From JAEMQF01 sp963850525 (GTDB lineage: Bacteria; Pseudomonadota; Gammaproteobacteria; Burkholderiales; Burkholderiaceae_C): a DNA stretch of 64,000 nucleotides. The notes below the pieces were generated by a model. It had not been told where the DNA came from. It saw nothing but the letters and a program-made list of their open reading frames with translations, and made no database searches. Location: the NCBI GenBank assembly GCA_963850525.1, contig CAWKLQ010000003.1, positions 1-64,000 on the forward strand, written 5' to 3'. This document shows, one piece after another, positions 42,377 to 51,442 of the stretch (positions within the stretch are counted from its first letter, which is position 1; every line of letters starts with the position of its first letter). The position numbers and the translations under genes were made by a program.

Positions 42377-43291
42377 TCAAGCCGACGCCGGCTTGCCACC
42401 CGGGCCCCAAATCGATTCCGGCGCAGCGCGCGGATCGCGTGCGCCCCAGCGGCCTTGCCCCACCTGGTGCAGAAAGTCGTCGAGCAGGTGATTGAACGCC
42501 ACCGGCTCCTCCAGGTTCACCGCATGGCCGGTCTTGGGGACGATCGCCAGGCCCGCCTTCGGGATGACGCGCTTCATCAGCAGCGAAGGCTCCAGACACG
42601 CTTCGTCTTCGTCGCCGCTCACCACGAGCACCGGAACTTCGATCGCCGCCATTTGCGGCGTCAAATCGTAGAGGCTCGGGCGGCGCCCCTGGTAGCCCTG
42701 CATCGTGTTCGCCGAACCTTGCGCGCTGTGTTCGCCAAGTTGCGCCACCGACTCGGCGAAGCCGCGCGCGTCCTTGTTCTGGAACAGCACGCGCGCCGGG
42801 CCGTGGCCGTAGGTCGCGGCGAGGTGCGCCATGCCGTGATTGCGGATGGTCTTCGCGAGCTCGACCGATTCGCGCTTGAAGCGTTCGTGCACCGCAGGGT
42901 GGGCGCCGGTGCCGCAGCCGACGAGCGTCAGCGACAGCGCACGCGCCGTTGCCGCTGATGTGCAATACGCCATGCCGAAGTGCAGTGCGGCAAACGCGCC
43001 CATCGAGCAGCCGACGAGGTGCGCGCGTTCGATGTGCAGCGCGTCGAGAACCGCGCGGATGTCGTCGCGAACGCGCTCCTGCGAATAGCGGTCAGGATGG
43101 TCGGGCACGTCGGAGGGCGGGTAGCCGCGCGCGCTGTACGCGATGCAGCGGTAGCGCCGCGCGAAGTGGCGCATCTGCGGCTCCCAGCTGCGGTGGTCGC
43201 CGGCAAATTCATGGACGAAGACGATGGGCGTGCCGCTCCCGGACTCCTCGAAGTACAGGTTGACGGCGTCGTCGGTGCGGATCGTGGGCAT
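42377..43291 (-). CDS. Alpha/beta hydrolase
   Basis: A 304-residue alpha/beta-fold hydrolase. The oxyanion segment is IVFVHEFAGDHRSWEP, the nucleophile elbow is LVGCSMGAFAALHF with the catalytic serine, the acid follows in VVSGDEDEAC and the histidine in KTGHAVNLEEP. The pattern resembles esterases and 3-oxoadipate enol-lactonase relatives. ATG 43291 has AAGAAC upstream. The Rieske-like gene lies 22 bases upstream on the same strand, so the pair is probably one unit. Confidence 0.9.
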   Translation of the reverse strand: MPTIRTDDAVNLYFEESGSGTPIVFVHEFAGDHRSWEPQMRHFARRYRCIAYSARGYPPSDVPDHPDRYSQERVRDDIRAVLDALHIERAHLVGCSMGAFAALHFGMAYCTSAATARALSLTLVGCGTGAHPAVHERFKRESVELAKTIRNHGMAHLAATYGHGPARVLFQNKDARGFAESVAQLGEHSAQGSANTMQGYQGRRPSLYDLTPQMAAIEVPVLVVSGDEDEACLEPSLLMKRVIPKAGLAIVPKTGHAVNLEEPVAFNHLLDDFLHQVGQGRWGARDPRAAPESIWGPGGKPASA

Positions 43292-43313
43292 GGGTTCTTT
43301 CGAGAAAAAGGAT

Positions 43314-44066
43314 TCAAGCCTTGCAGGATTGCATCTGCCGGCTGTAGCTCGACGCCGCCTGCACCACAGCGGTGGGCGCACTCGGGTTCTTCGCCTTGGC
43401 GCCGCGCTCCAGCAGCAGGCGCGCTTCGTACTTCTCGAAGAACGCCTGGAACATTTCTGCGCCGAGCGTGCCCACGGCGTGCAACTCGTCGCTCGCCGGG
43501 TTCCAATGCAACACGATCATTGCGAGCGGCTGCGGCGCCGGCCCGCTGATCACCTTGCCGCCTTGGGTGGGGTCGTAGCGCGAGTTGTCGCCGCAACAGT
43601 GCACCACGTGCGCGGGTTCGTCGGCCTGGCCTTTGCGAATGTTGATGAAGCTGATTTCCCGCGTCGGGTACATCAGCTTGTGCGCGCAGATCGCCGAATA
43701 CGCGACGATGTTGCGCAACGCGCCGCTGCCGCGCAGCGACTGGTAGCGCTGCTGCAAAGCGCTGCTCAACTCCACCGGCGCGGCCGGGCGCGGCAAGGCC
43801 ATCAGGAACACCGGCGTCGTCTCGTACGGGTAGTTGAAGACGTGCGGCTCGCCGGCCGCGAGCATCGCGCTCTTGAAGGGCCGGCCCGTCTTGTCGACGA
43901 GCAAGGTGCGGCCGTAGTCGTGCACCGCGAGCGGCGCCTGCGCCTGCGCGAGCGTGAGCGGCGCGCTCAGACACGCTGCGCTCAAGCACGCGACGCGCTG
44001 CAAGACGCCCCGCCGATCGGGTAACGCGGGCAAGTCTGCATTGGCCTGCCAGGGAGATGGATTCAT
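43314..44066 (-). CDS. Rieske-like exported protein with altered cluster motif
   Basis: A 250-residue protein whose C-terminal half resembles a Rieske [2Fe-2S] domain. The first motif is kept as AICAHKLMYP (CxH). The second, normally CxxH, reads HCCGDNSRYDP, followed by the usual GGKVISGPAPQPL. The second histidine is therefore absent and an aspartate or asparagine takes its place. A hydrophobic N-terminal segment (RVACLSAACLSAPLTLAQAQ) suggests export. Cluster binding is uncertain. It precedes the hydrolase gene. Confidence 0.75.
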   Translation of the reverse strand: MNPSPWQANADLPALPDRRGVLQRVACLSAACLSAPLTLAQAQAPLAVHDYGRTLLVDKTGRPFKSAMLAAGEPHVFNYPYETTPVFLMALPRPAAPVELSSALQQRYQSLRGSGALRNIVAYSAICAHKLMYPTREISFINIRKGQADEPAHVVHCCGDNSRYDPTQGGKVISGPAPQPLAMIVLHWNPASDELHAVGTLGAEMFQAFFEKYEARLLLERGAKAKNPSAPTAVVQAASSYSRQMQSCKA

Positions 44067-44242
44067 TACTACCGCCCCTTGGGTTGCTTCGAACGTGCTG
44101 CAAGCTTACACGGCGGCGGCCCTCCATCGCCCGCGGCCGAGGCGACGCAGCCGGGCGGCAAGCGCCGCGCCTACTCCCAATCGTGACCAGCTTCCACTGC
44201 TTGCCAACCAAGCGCCATTGCAGCTTCACGCCTTAGGGCGAC

Positions 44243-44261
44243 GCCTGATCGGGGATCAGGC
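44243..44261. repeat. Stem-loop in the intergenic region before the epimerase gene
   Basis: GCCTGATC and GATCAGGC form a perfect 8-bp stem around a 3-base loop, inside the 295-base gap between the divergent genes at 44066 and 44362. It could end a transcript or bind a regulator; no clear U-run follows. Confidence 0.4.
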
Positions 44262-44361
44262 CTTGTGCGCCCGTCAGCAGCACCTTCAAGTCGGTCGACA
44301 TGATCGCACCTTGGCCCGGACGGGTGTGATTGAATCGCCGTGTCACCCGGAGCCCAGTCCC

Positions 44362-45240
44362 ATGAAAAGAATCGTCGTCACCGGCGGCAGCGGCAAGGCC
44401 GGCCGCGCCGCCATCCGCGAGCTGCTCGCGCACGGCCACAGCGTTCTGAATGTCGACCTCGTGGCGCCGGCCGAGCCGCTGCCCTGCCACTTTCTCAAAG
44501 TCGACCTGAACGACATGGGCCAGACGATAGACGCGTTGCGCCGCGCCGCGGGCACGGTGGAGCGGCGCCGCCCGTTCGAGCTCGCCGACGCCGTGGTGCA
44601 CATGGCAGGCATCCCCGCGCCGGGCCTGGCGCCCGACGCAACGACGTTCCAGAACAACCTGATGACGACGTACAACGTCTTCAGCGCGGCGACGCTGCTC
44701 GGCATCCAGCGCATCGTCTGGGCGTCGAGCGAAACGCTGTTCGGCCTGCCGTTCGCGCGCGAGACGCCCGCGTTCGCGCCGATCACGGAAGAGCACCCCA
44801 CGCTCCCCGAAAACGGCTACGCGCTCGCGAAAGGCCTGGCCGAAGAGATGGCGCGGCAGATGCACCGCTGGAACCCGGCGACGTCGTTCCTCGGATTGCG
44901 TATCTCCAACATCATCGAGGCGCATGAGTACAAGATGTTCGCGGGCTGGCAGAACGACCCGAAGGTCCGCCAATGGAATCTGTGGAGTTATGTCGACAGT
45001 CGCGACGTGGGGCTCGCGTGTCGTCTGGGCGTCGAGGCGGAATTCGCCGGCGCCGAGCACTGCATCATCGCCGCGGCGGATACCGTGATGCAGCAAACAA
45101 GCGCCGAGTTGATGGCGCAGAATTTTCCGCTCGTGCCGGTGACGCGTGCCCTGGGCAAATTCGAAACACTGCAGTCAAATGCGAAGGCGAAAGCGCTGAT
45201 CGGCTACGTGCCGCGCCATTCGTGGCGACCGGCAGACTGA
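44362..45240 (+). CDS. NAD-dependent epimerase/dehydratase-family protein
   Basis: A 292-residue short-chain-dehydrogenase-fold protein of the extended class. The nucleotide loop is VTGGSGKAGRAAI, the catalytic serine lies in VWASSETLFG and the YxxxK pair in GYALAKGLAE. The ISNIIEAHEYKMF region fits NAD-sugar epimerases and reductases. The ATG follows a GGAG-containing leader. Its substrate is not shown by the neighbours. Confidence 0.88.
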   Translation: MKRIVVTGGSGKAGRAAIRELLAHGHSVLNVDLVAPAEPLPCHFLKVDLNDMGQTIDALRRAAGTVERRRPFELADAVVHMAGIPAPGLAPDATTFQNNLMTTYNVFSAATLLGIQRIVWASSETLFGLPFARETPAFAPITEEHPTLPENGYALAKGLAEEMARQMHRWNPATSFLGLRISNIIEAHEYKMFAGWQNDPKVRQWNLWSYVDSRDVGLACRLGVEAEFAGAEHCIIAAADTVMQQTSAELMAQNFPLVPVTRALGKFETLQSNAKAKALIGYVPRHSWRPAD

Positions 45241-45254
45241 TTGCGAATGAACGC

Positions 45255-46184
45255 TCAGCCGCGCGGCGCCGCACCGGTAACGCGCTCGATATAGAGCTGG
45301 GAAATTCGCTGCGTCAGCGCTCCGGGCCGGCCATCGCCGATGACACGGCCGTCGATGCGCACCACCGGCGTCACGCCACCGAGCGTTCCGGTGACAAATG
45401 CTTCGTCGGCGCTGTACACCTGCGCGAGAGTGAAGTCACACTCGCGCGCCACTTCTCCCGCAGCGAGCCACGCGTCGAGCACGCTGCGCTGGGTAACTCC
45501 CTTGAACGAGTACGCGCCCGTCGACGTCCACAGCTCGCCCTTGCGCACGACAAAAAAGTTCGTCGAGTTGCAGCTCGCGACGAAGCCACGCGGATCGAGC
45601 ATCAGCGCTTCGTCGGCGCCGGCGTGGATCGCCTGGATCAGCGCCTGAATCAGGTTCAGGCGGCTGTGCGAGTTGAGGTGCAGGTCAAAGACGTCGGGGC
45701 CGCTCGTGCGAAATGTCGACGTGAAGAGTGACAACCCACGCGCTTTCGCCTCGGGCTTGGACGTCTTGAACTCGGCGACGATGACGATCGTCGCGCCGCC
45801 GATCACGAAACGCGGGTCCTGGTTCGGCGTGCGCTTGACGCCGCGCGTCACCATCAGGCGGATGTGCGCGCCGTCCACCATGGCGTTGCGCGCCAGCGTG
45901 TCGTGCACGGCTTGGGTGATTTGCGCACGGCTCAAGCCGATGTCCAGCGCGATCGACTTTGCGCCCTCGAACAAACGGTCCAGGTGCGCATCCAGGCTGA
46001 TGAGCTGGCCCTGCACGAGGCGCAAGCCTTCCCAGACGCCGTCGCCGAGCACGAAGCCACTGTCGAACACCGAGATCCGCGCCTCGCCGCGCGGCACAAA
46101 CTCGCCGTTGACGTAGACGAGCACCGCGTCATTTCTCGGGTCGGCAATGTAGCCTTGGGCGCTCTCGCCCTGGTTCGGATTCAT
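45255..46184 (-). CDS. Class IV aminotransferase-fold protein lacking the expected lysine
   Basis: A 309-residue fold-type IV PLP protein similar to D-amino acid/branched-chain aminotransferases and aminodeoxychorismate lyase. Family segments are VYVNGEFVPRGEARISVFDSGF, GDGVWEGLRLV, EALMLDPRGFVASCNSTNFF and VTGTLGGVTPVVRIDG. The segment where the PLP lysine normally precedes LN reads NSHSRLNLI, so an arginine or serine stands there. Catalysis by a Schiff base may be lost or moved. GGAG lies ten bases before the ATG at 46184. It is followed by the ATPase gene on the same strand upstream. Confidence 0.82.
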   Translation of the reverse strand: MNPNQGESAQGYIADPRNDAVLVYVNGEFVPRGEARISVFDSGFVLGDGVWEGLRLVQGQLISLDAHLDRLFEGAKSIALDIGLSRAQITQAVHDTLARNAMVDGAHIRLMVTRGVKRTPNQDPRFVIGGATIVIVAEFKTSKPEAKARGLSLFTSTFRTSGPDVFDLHLNSHSRLNLIQALIQAIHAGADEALMLDPRGFVASCNSTNFFVVRKGELWTSTGAYSFKGVTQRSVLDAWLAAGEVARECDFTLAQVYSADEAFVTGTLGGVTPVVRIDGRVIGDGRPGALTQRISQLYIERVTGAAPRG

Positions 46185-46207
46185 GGGTTGGCGGCTCCGA
46201 AAAAACG

Positions 46208-47026
46208 TCAGAAATCGAATTCGCGATGGCGTGCGAGAAAGGCCTGGGTGCGCGGCTGCGTCGGACGCTTCAGCATTTCGTCGGGCGTGCCTTGCTCGTG
46301 GATCACGCCGTCGGCGATGAACAGCACGCGGTTCGCGACGTGGTAGGCAAACCCGAGCTCGTGCGTCACGAGCAGCATCGTGCGGCCCTCCTCGGCGAGG
46401 GAGCGGATCACGCGCAGCACTTCGCCGACGAGTTCGGGGTCGAGCGCCGAGGTGGGCTCGTCGAAGAGCAGCAGTTCCGGGTCCATGGCGAGCGCGCGCG
46501 CGATCGCGACACGCTGCTTCTGCCCGCCCGACAAACGCGCCGGGTAGTGCTCGGCCTTCTCCACCAAGCCGACGCGCGCCAGCTCGGCCAACGCACGTTC
46601 GCGCGCCACCGGCTCGCTCTGACCGCGCACCGTGCGCAAGCCCTCCATCACGTTGCCGATCGCCGTCATGTGCGGGAACAGGTTGAACTGCTGGAACACC
46701 ATGCCCACGCGCTGGCGCACGCGCGTCAGCTCGGCCTGGTCGTAGTGGCGCACGACCTGGCCGTTGCGCGGCGCGGCTTCGCGCCCGATCACCTGACCCG
46801 CCAGCTCCACGCTGCCGCTGCTCGGCAATTCCATGAAATTCAGGCAACGCAGCAAGGTGCTCTTGCCCGAGCCCGACGCGCCGAGGATGGCGATGCGGTC
46901 GCCTTGCATCACGTCCAAGTCGACGCCGCGCAGGACCTCATTCGCCTCGAAGCGCTTGCGCAGACCGGCGATACGCATCAAGGGGGTGTGGGTCTGATCG
47001 ATCGGGTTGCCCGCCATTTCAGTCAT
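46208..47026 (-). CDS. Polar amino acid ABC importer ATPase
   Basis: An ATPase of about 272 residues of the GlnQ/HisP class. Walker A is GASGSGKST, the Q-loop lies in MVFQQFNLFPHMT, the signature is LSGGQKQR, Walker B is LLFDEPTSALD and the H-loop is VTHE. ATG 47026 overlaps the left arm of a REP-like hairpin; ATG 47017 and 46978 are alternatives. With the two permeases and the binding protein at 48479 it completes a polar-amino-acid importer. It is the last importer gene before the aminotransferase-fold gene. Confidence 0.92.
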   Translation of the reverse strand: MTEMAGNPIDQTHTPLMRIAGLRKRFEANEVLRGVDLDVMQGDRIAILGASGSGKSTLLRCLNFMELPSSGSVELAGQVIGREAAPRNGQVVRHYDQAELTRVRQRVGMVFQQFNLFPHMTAIGNVMEGLRTVRGQSEPVARERALAELARVGLVEKAEHYPARLSGGQKQRVAIARALAMDPELLLFDEPTSALDPELVGEVLRVIRSLAEEGRTMLLVTHELGFAYHVANRVLFIADGVIHEQGTPDEMLKRPTQPRTQAFLARHREFDF

Positions 47027-47101
47027 CCCGGCGAACGCCAGGCGAACGCCGGGATCCAGGGTTCTCTGCAAAGAGTGGATCCCGGCGTTCGCCGGGATGA
47101 C
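47022..47101. repeat. REP-like inverted repeat
   Basis: GTCATCCCGGCGAACGCC (47022-47039), a duplicated GGCGAACGCCGGGATCC (47041-47057) and the 25-base right arm (47077-47101) make a strong hairpin with a loop of about 19 bases. Palindromes of the GTCATCCCGGCG...type are dispersed repeats in many Burkholderiales genomes. Only one copy is present in this window. Confidence 0.7.
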
Positions 47102-47116
47102 GAGTGGGGTTCAGGC

Positions 47117-47788
47117 TCATGCGTCCGACCTGCGCAAACGCCGCTCCAGCGCGTAAGTCGCCTGCACCAGCGGGAACAGGCACAGGAAGAAGACCACTGC
47201 AATCACGGTGTAGGTTTCGATCGGGTTGAAATTCAGCGAGGCGAGCAGCTTGCCCTGTTGCAGCAGGTCCACATACGCCACCGCCGAGGCGAGCGTCGTC
47301 ATCTTGAAGATTTCGATGCCGCGGTTCGTCAGCGCAGGCAGCATGCGCCGCAGCGCCTGCGGCAGGATGATGCGGCGCAGCGCCTGTGCCTGTGTCATGC
47401 CGAGCGCCCGCGCACCCTCCCATTGGCCGGGCTCGATCGACTGGATTCCGCCGCGGTAGATCTCCGCCGAAAACGCCGCCGAGTTGAGCGAGATTCCCAG
47501 CGCCGCGGCAGCGAACGGATTGATGTCGAACGGCAGCAGGATCGGCAGCGCGTAGTAGAACCAAAGAATCTGCACCAGCACCGGCGTATTGCGGAAGAAC
47601 TCGACGAACGCGGTGGCCACGCCGTACAGCCAGCGCGACTTGGCATAGCGCGCCAACCCCACGCCCAGCCCCAGGCCGAGACCGCACACGAGACAAATCG
47701 CAAACAGGCGCAGCGTCCCGGTCGCACCGGCGAGCAGCACGTCGGCGTTGTCGAACACCGGGGCGAAGTTCCAGCGGTAAGAAGCCAT
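47117..47788 (-). CDS. Polar amino acid ABC importer permease, second
   Basis: A 223-residue HisQM-type permease with about five hydrophobic helices. The signature segments are FVEFFRNTPVLVQILWFYYALP and the ATPase-contact loop GARALGMTQAQALRRIILPQALRR. It shares one base with the stop of the permease upstream on the same strand. The REP-like hairpin separates it from the ATPase gene. Confidence 0.92.
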   Translation of the reverse strand: MASYRWNFAPVFDNADVLLAGATGTLRLFAICLVCGLGLGLGVGLARYAKSRWLYGVATAFVEFFRNTPVLVQILWFYYALPILLPFDINPFAAAALGISLNSAAFSAEIYRGGIQSIEPGQWEGARALGMTQAQALRRIILPQALRRMLPALTNRGIEIFKMTTLASAVAYVDLLQQGKLLASLNFNPIETYTVIAVVFFLCLFPLVQATYALERRLRRSDA

Positions 47789-48465
47789 CAGCGCAGCATG
47801 CCTTCGCCGCTCACGGCCATGCGCTTCTCGACCCGGTGCACCAGGCTGCTTGCGGCGAAGATGACGACGAAGTAGATCAGCGCCGCGACGGTGAACACCT
47901 CGAGCGGGCGAAACGTCTTCTGCGCGACCTCATTCGTCTGGAACAGCAGGTCCGCGTACGACACGGTCGCGACCAGCGTCGTCGTTTTCATCAACTCGAC
48001 GGCGCGTTCCAGGAACGCCGGAATCATGCGCTTCACCGCCTGCGGCAATACGATCCGGCGCAGCGCCTGGCGCGGCGTCATGCCGATGGCGCGCGCCGCT
48101 TCCCACTGGCCGCGTTCGACCGAGACGATGCCACCGCGGAACACCTCGGCAAAAAACGCCGCCGACTGAATCGAGAACGTGAGCACGGCCGCGACATAAG
48201 GCGTCATCTCGACCTTGATGAGAATCGGCAGTGCGAAGAAGAACCAGAACAATTGCACGAGCGGTGGCGTCGTGCGGAACACTTCGATCACGGCACCCGC
48301 CGGCCACGCGAGCCACCGCCTGGGCGACAGGCGCATGAGTGCGAGCACCAGCCCGAGCGGAATGCCGAACGCCAGCGCCGCCGCAGTGACGTTGAGCGTA
48401 TTCAGCAGTCCCCACGCGAGCAAGTCGGCATGGGCCCACACGGGGCCGAAGTCCCAGCGGTGCAC
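47788..48465 (-). CDS. Polar amino acid ABC importer permease, first
   Basis: A 225-residue permease paralogous to the one at 47117. Key segments are VIEVFRTTPPLVQLFWFFFALP and ARAIGMTPRQALRRIVLPQAVKRMIP. It follows the binding-protein gene on the same strand by 13 bases. Confidence 0.92.
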   Translation of the reverse strand: MHRWDFGPVWAHADLLAWGLLNTLNVTAAALAFGIPLGLVLALMRLSPRRWLAWPAGAVIEVFRTTPPLVQLFWFFFALPILIKVEMTPYVAAVLTFSIQSAAFFAEVFRGGIVSVERGQWEAARAIGMTPRQALRRIVLPQAVKRMIPAFLERAVELMKTTTLVATVSYADLLFQTNEVAQKTFRPLEVFTVAALIYFVVIFAASSLVHRVEKRMAVSGEGMLR

Positions 48466-48478
48466 GATGCCGCGCCAG

Positions 48479-49321
48479 CTACTTGAGCATTTCCTTCATC
48501 ACCGGCGGCGACGCTTTCGGGTCCAGGCCGAAGCCGACGAGGAATTCCTCGTACCACTTCTGCGTCTGCCCGCCCTGGTAGTAGCCGGCCATCGCCGTGT
48601 CGACCCAGTTGACGAACGCCTTGTCGGCTTCCTTGCGCACCGCCGCGCTGGAAGGCTGCGACTGCGCCGGCGTGGGCACGACGATCTTGCCCACACCCAG
48701 GCGCTGTCGCGCCGCGAGCAGCGGCGGGTGGAACAGGCACACCGCGTCGGCGCGGCCCGCCTGGAACGCGGCAATCGCCTCGGGGTTGCCGGGGAAGCGC
48801 TGGATCTGCGCCTTGGCGACGTTTTCGCTGAGGAACTTGTCCATGCTGCTCGCCTGCGGCACGGCGATGCGTATCGTGGGCTGGTTCAGGTCGGCCCAGG
48901 TCTTGACGGCCAAGTCGTCGCGCGCCAGCACCGCCAGCGAATAGAACAGCAGCGGGTTTTGCGGGAAGTCGACCGCCTGCGCGCGCTCGGGCGTGGCGTC
49001 CATCATGTACATGATGTCGATCTTGTTGCCCTGCAGCGCAGCGATCGCCGTGCCCCAGGTGACTTCGACGGCCTCGAACTTCACCCCCAGGCTGCCGGCC
49101 ATCGCCTTGCCCATCGAAACGCCCAGGCCGCTCGACCACTCGCCCGACTTCGGGTCTTTCGAATACCACGGCGGCGCCTGCGTCACGCCCACGCGCAGCA
49201 CGCCGCGCTGCTTGACTTGCGCCAGCGTGTTGTCGCTTTGCGCGAGCGCGGAGCGCGTGGTGGCCCAGGCAGTGGGGCCGACGGCGAGGAACTGCACGAT
49301 GCGGCGACGGGAAATGATCAT
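48479..49321 (-). CDS. Polar amino acid ABC importer substrate-binding protein
   Basis: A 280-residue periplasmic binding protein. A twin-arginine-like signal (SRRRIVQFLAVGPTAWA) precedes the mature part, which opens KQRGVLRVGVTQAPPWYSKD. The later AIAALQGNKIDIMYMMDATPERAQAVDF and QASSMDKFLSENV fit the polar-amino-acid class. GGAGG lies eight bases before ATG 49321. It leads the four-gene importer operon with ligand unknown. Confidence 0.92.
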   Translation of the reverse strand: MIISRRRIVQFLAVGPTAWATTRSALAQSDNTLAQVKQRGVLRVGVTQAPPWYSKDPKSGEWSSGLGVSMGKAMAGSLGVKFEAVEVTWGTAIAALQGNKIDIMYMMDATPERAQAVDFPQNPLLFYSLAVLARDDLAVKTWADLNQPTIRIAVPQASSMDKFLSENVAKAQIQRFPGNPEAIAAFQAGRADAVCLFHPPLLAARQRLGVGKIVVPTPAQSQPSSAAVRKEADKAFVNWVDTAMAGYYQGGQTQKWYEEFLVGFGLDPKASPPVMKEMLK

Positions 49322-49629
49322 GGCTTGCCTCCAGGCGGTGGGAAAGTGGTGAACCCCACGCAGCGGGGAGCGCGGGGCCGGCAGTGGCGAAACAATGTAC
49401 CGCACCGGCCTCCCCGCCACTCTTCGTACAAGCCCGCGCTCCATTGCGCCATGACGACGCACCCTCACGAGCGCGGCAGCGCTCAGAATGCGCTGCGCTG
49501 CGCAGCAATAGCGTGCAGTGCACAAGCAGATCGCCGCGCTCGATCCACGCTACCAACGGCGAGCAAGATGATCAGTGACCAGACCGGCATCGTGGTCGCG
49601 CCGCAGACGCAGGAGGAGATGGCGCGGCG
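49322..49629. other. 308-base intergenic region before the amino acid importer
   Basis: No supported gene. A short frame 49451-49648 ending QTQEEMARRYAPEL was noted but has no ribosome site or homologous feel. The region must hold the promoter for the importer on the minus strand; no convincing -35/-10 pair or operator was picked out. Confidence 0.4.
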
Positions 49630-51426
49630 TTACGCGCCTGAGCTCTGAGGATTGTCCGGCCCGTCCTTCGTGAGCGCCTGCAGGGCGTGCGCGATCTGCC
49701 GCCCATGGGATCGCTCGATCTCCGGCGCACTCAACCTGGGCCGAATGCGCTGCGCCGTGGCGAGTGCGATGCGCGCCTCGTCCTCGCGCCCCAGTTGTTT
49801 CAACGCAGCCGCTTCGAGGATGCGACTGAGGTGCAGGCGCGGGTCGCGCCCGGCGCTGGCGCGTGCCTCGCGCAGCGCCTCGTCGGTGCGGCGTGCGCTG
49901 AGCAGCAGGCAACCCAGCGCCCATCCCCAGAAGCCGAGCCCGCGGTCGCGCGGGCTGATGCGCATGCCGTATTGCATGCTCTCGATGCCCGCGTCGATTC
50001 GCCTCTGAAAACCCAGCACCGAACCCCACGCCACATGCGCCTGAGCGTTGCTCGGATCGAGCTCCAAGGCACGCTGCAGGATCTCCGCGCCCCGCTCGCG
50101 CTGCCCGAGGTCGGCGAGCGCGCAACCGGCGAGTCCCAGTACCTTGCTGCTGCCCGCGTCGAGCGCGATCGCCTGCTCTGCGGCAGCGGATGCTTGTGCG
50201 TCTCCAGTCTCTGATGGGTCCAGGATGCCGGTGCTCCGGCCGAGCGCCGTGACCAACGCAAAGTGCGCCATCGCCAGTGAGAAGGTCGGGTCCAGTTCGA
50301 GCGCTCGTCGCAGGTGGTCGAGCGCTTCGTGCAGCGCAGGCTCGGTCCACCCTTTCAGCGAAATGGCCCCCGCAGCCTGCTGGTAGCAGCCCCAGGCGTC
50401 GACATTTTCCGGGCGCAGGCGGCGGATGAGAGCGATCTCGGCGCGCGTCAATTCGGGTTCAAGTTCACTGATGACGCCGCGGGCGATTCCGTCTTGCAGG
50501 TCCGCCGTATCTTCGGGCCGGCCTTCGAAGCGGCCGGACCAGAGCACGCGCCCCGAATCGGTTTCGATGAGCTGGGTCGCGATGCGCACCCGATCGCCGA
50601 TCGCTCGCACGCTGCCCTCGACGATGTAGCGCACCCCGAGTTCACGCGCAATCGTCGCGACTCGCGAATCGCGGTTGCGAAACACGAACGACGACCCTTG
50701 TGAAATGAGCTGAAACCCCGCCACCCGCGCGAGCAGGGTGATGACATCCTCGACCAGGCCATCGGCAAGAAAGCCCAGGCGTACGTCGTCGGACAGCACC
50801 TTGAAAGGCAAGACGGCGATCGTCGGTCGGTCGTTGTGCGCTGGCGCGGCAATGCTTCCGCCTGGTGCTGCTGCCGCTGCCTCAGCCTGGGCCTCGATGC
50901 CCAGGCGGTAGGCCCGCACCGGGTACGGAATGTTCTTCACGTCCTGCACGCCGACGTCGACCCAACTTGCGTCGACGCGGCCACGAACCGCGTCGTGGAT
51001 CGCCTCCGACACCAGCACGCCAGCCGGCGCTGCCAAGGCCTGCAGCCGCGCCGCGATGTTGACGCCGTCGCCTTACACCGAGCCGTCGGCCTTCTCGATC
51101 ACGTCGCCCAGGTGCACGCCGATGCGAAAGTGCATGCGCCGATCAACGTGAACTTGAGCCGCGTCATCGGCCAACTTTCGCTGCACGGCAAGCGCCGCAG
51201 TCACCGCTCCGACGGCGCTGTCGAACGCGGCGAGTACCGAATCGCCGGCGGTATCGATGATCCGCCCGCCTTGGGCGGCGACTTGCGTCTGGAACTGCCC
51301 ACGCGCTGCTTCGAGCGCGATCACGGTTGCACGATCGTCGAGCGCCATGAGGCGCGAATAGCCCACCGCGTCAGCGGCCAGGATCGCGAGCAAGCGGTGC
51401 CGAAGCGAGGAGCTGTCCATAGGCAT
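49630..51426 (-). pseudogene. Class III adenylate cyclase with TPR region, interrupted by one stop
   Basis: One continuous reading frame encodes a class III cyclase domain (RLLAILAADAVGYSRLMA, GRIIDTAGDSVLAAF, RIGVHLGDVIEKADGSV), then reaches TAA at 51073-51075. The same frame resumes with GDGVNIAARLQAL, where family members normally have a tyrosine codon, and continues through a FlgO-like region (IAVLPFKVLSDD) into TPR-like helical repeats (ALELDPTFSLAMAHFAL, ALELDPSNAQAHVAWGS). It therefore looks like a single Tyr-to-stop change. The C-terminal part could still be made from an internal start at 51036. A sequencing error is the other explanation. Confidence 0.8.
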
Positions 51427-51442
51427 GCGGCCGCGGTCCGGG

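Noticed and set aside
44190..44301. Minus-strand frame beginning MSTDLKVLLTGAQGLIPD and continuing past a stop with VKLQWRLVGKQWKLVTI
   Set aside because: It could be the tail of a lost gene, but the segment is too short and no family was recognised.
49451..49648. A 65-codon open frame before the cyclase gene
   Set aside because: No ribosome site or recognisable motif; it runs opposite to and overlaps the 3' end of the cyclase gene.
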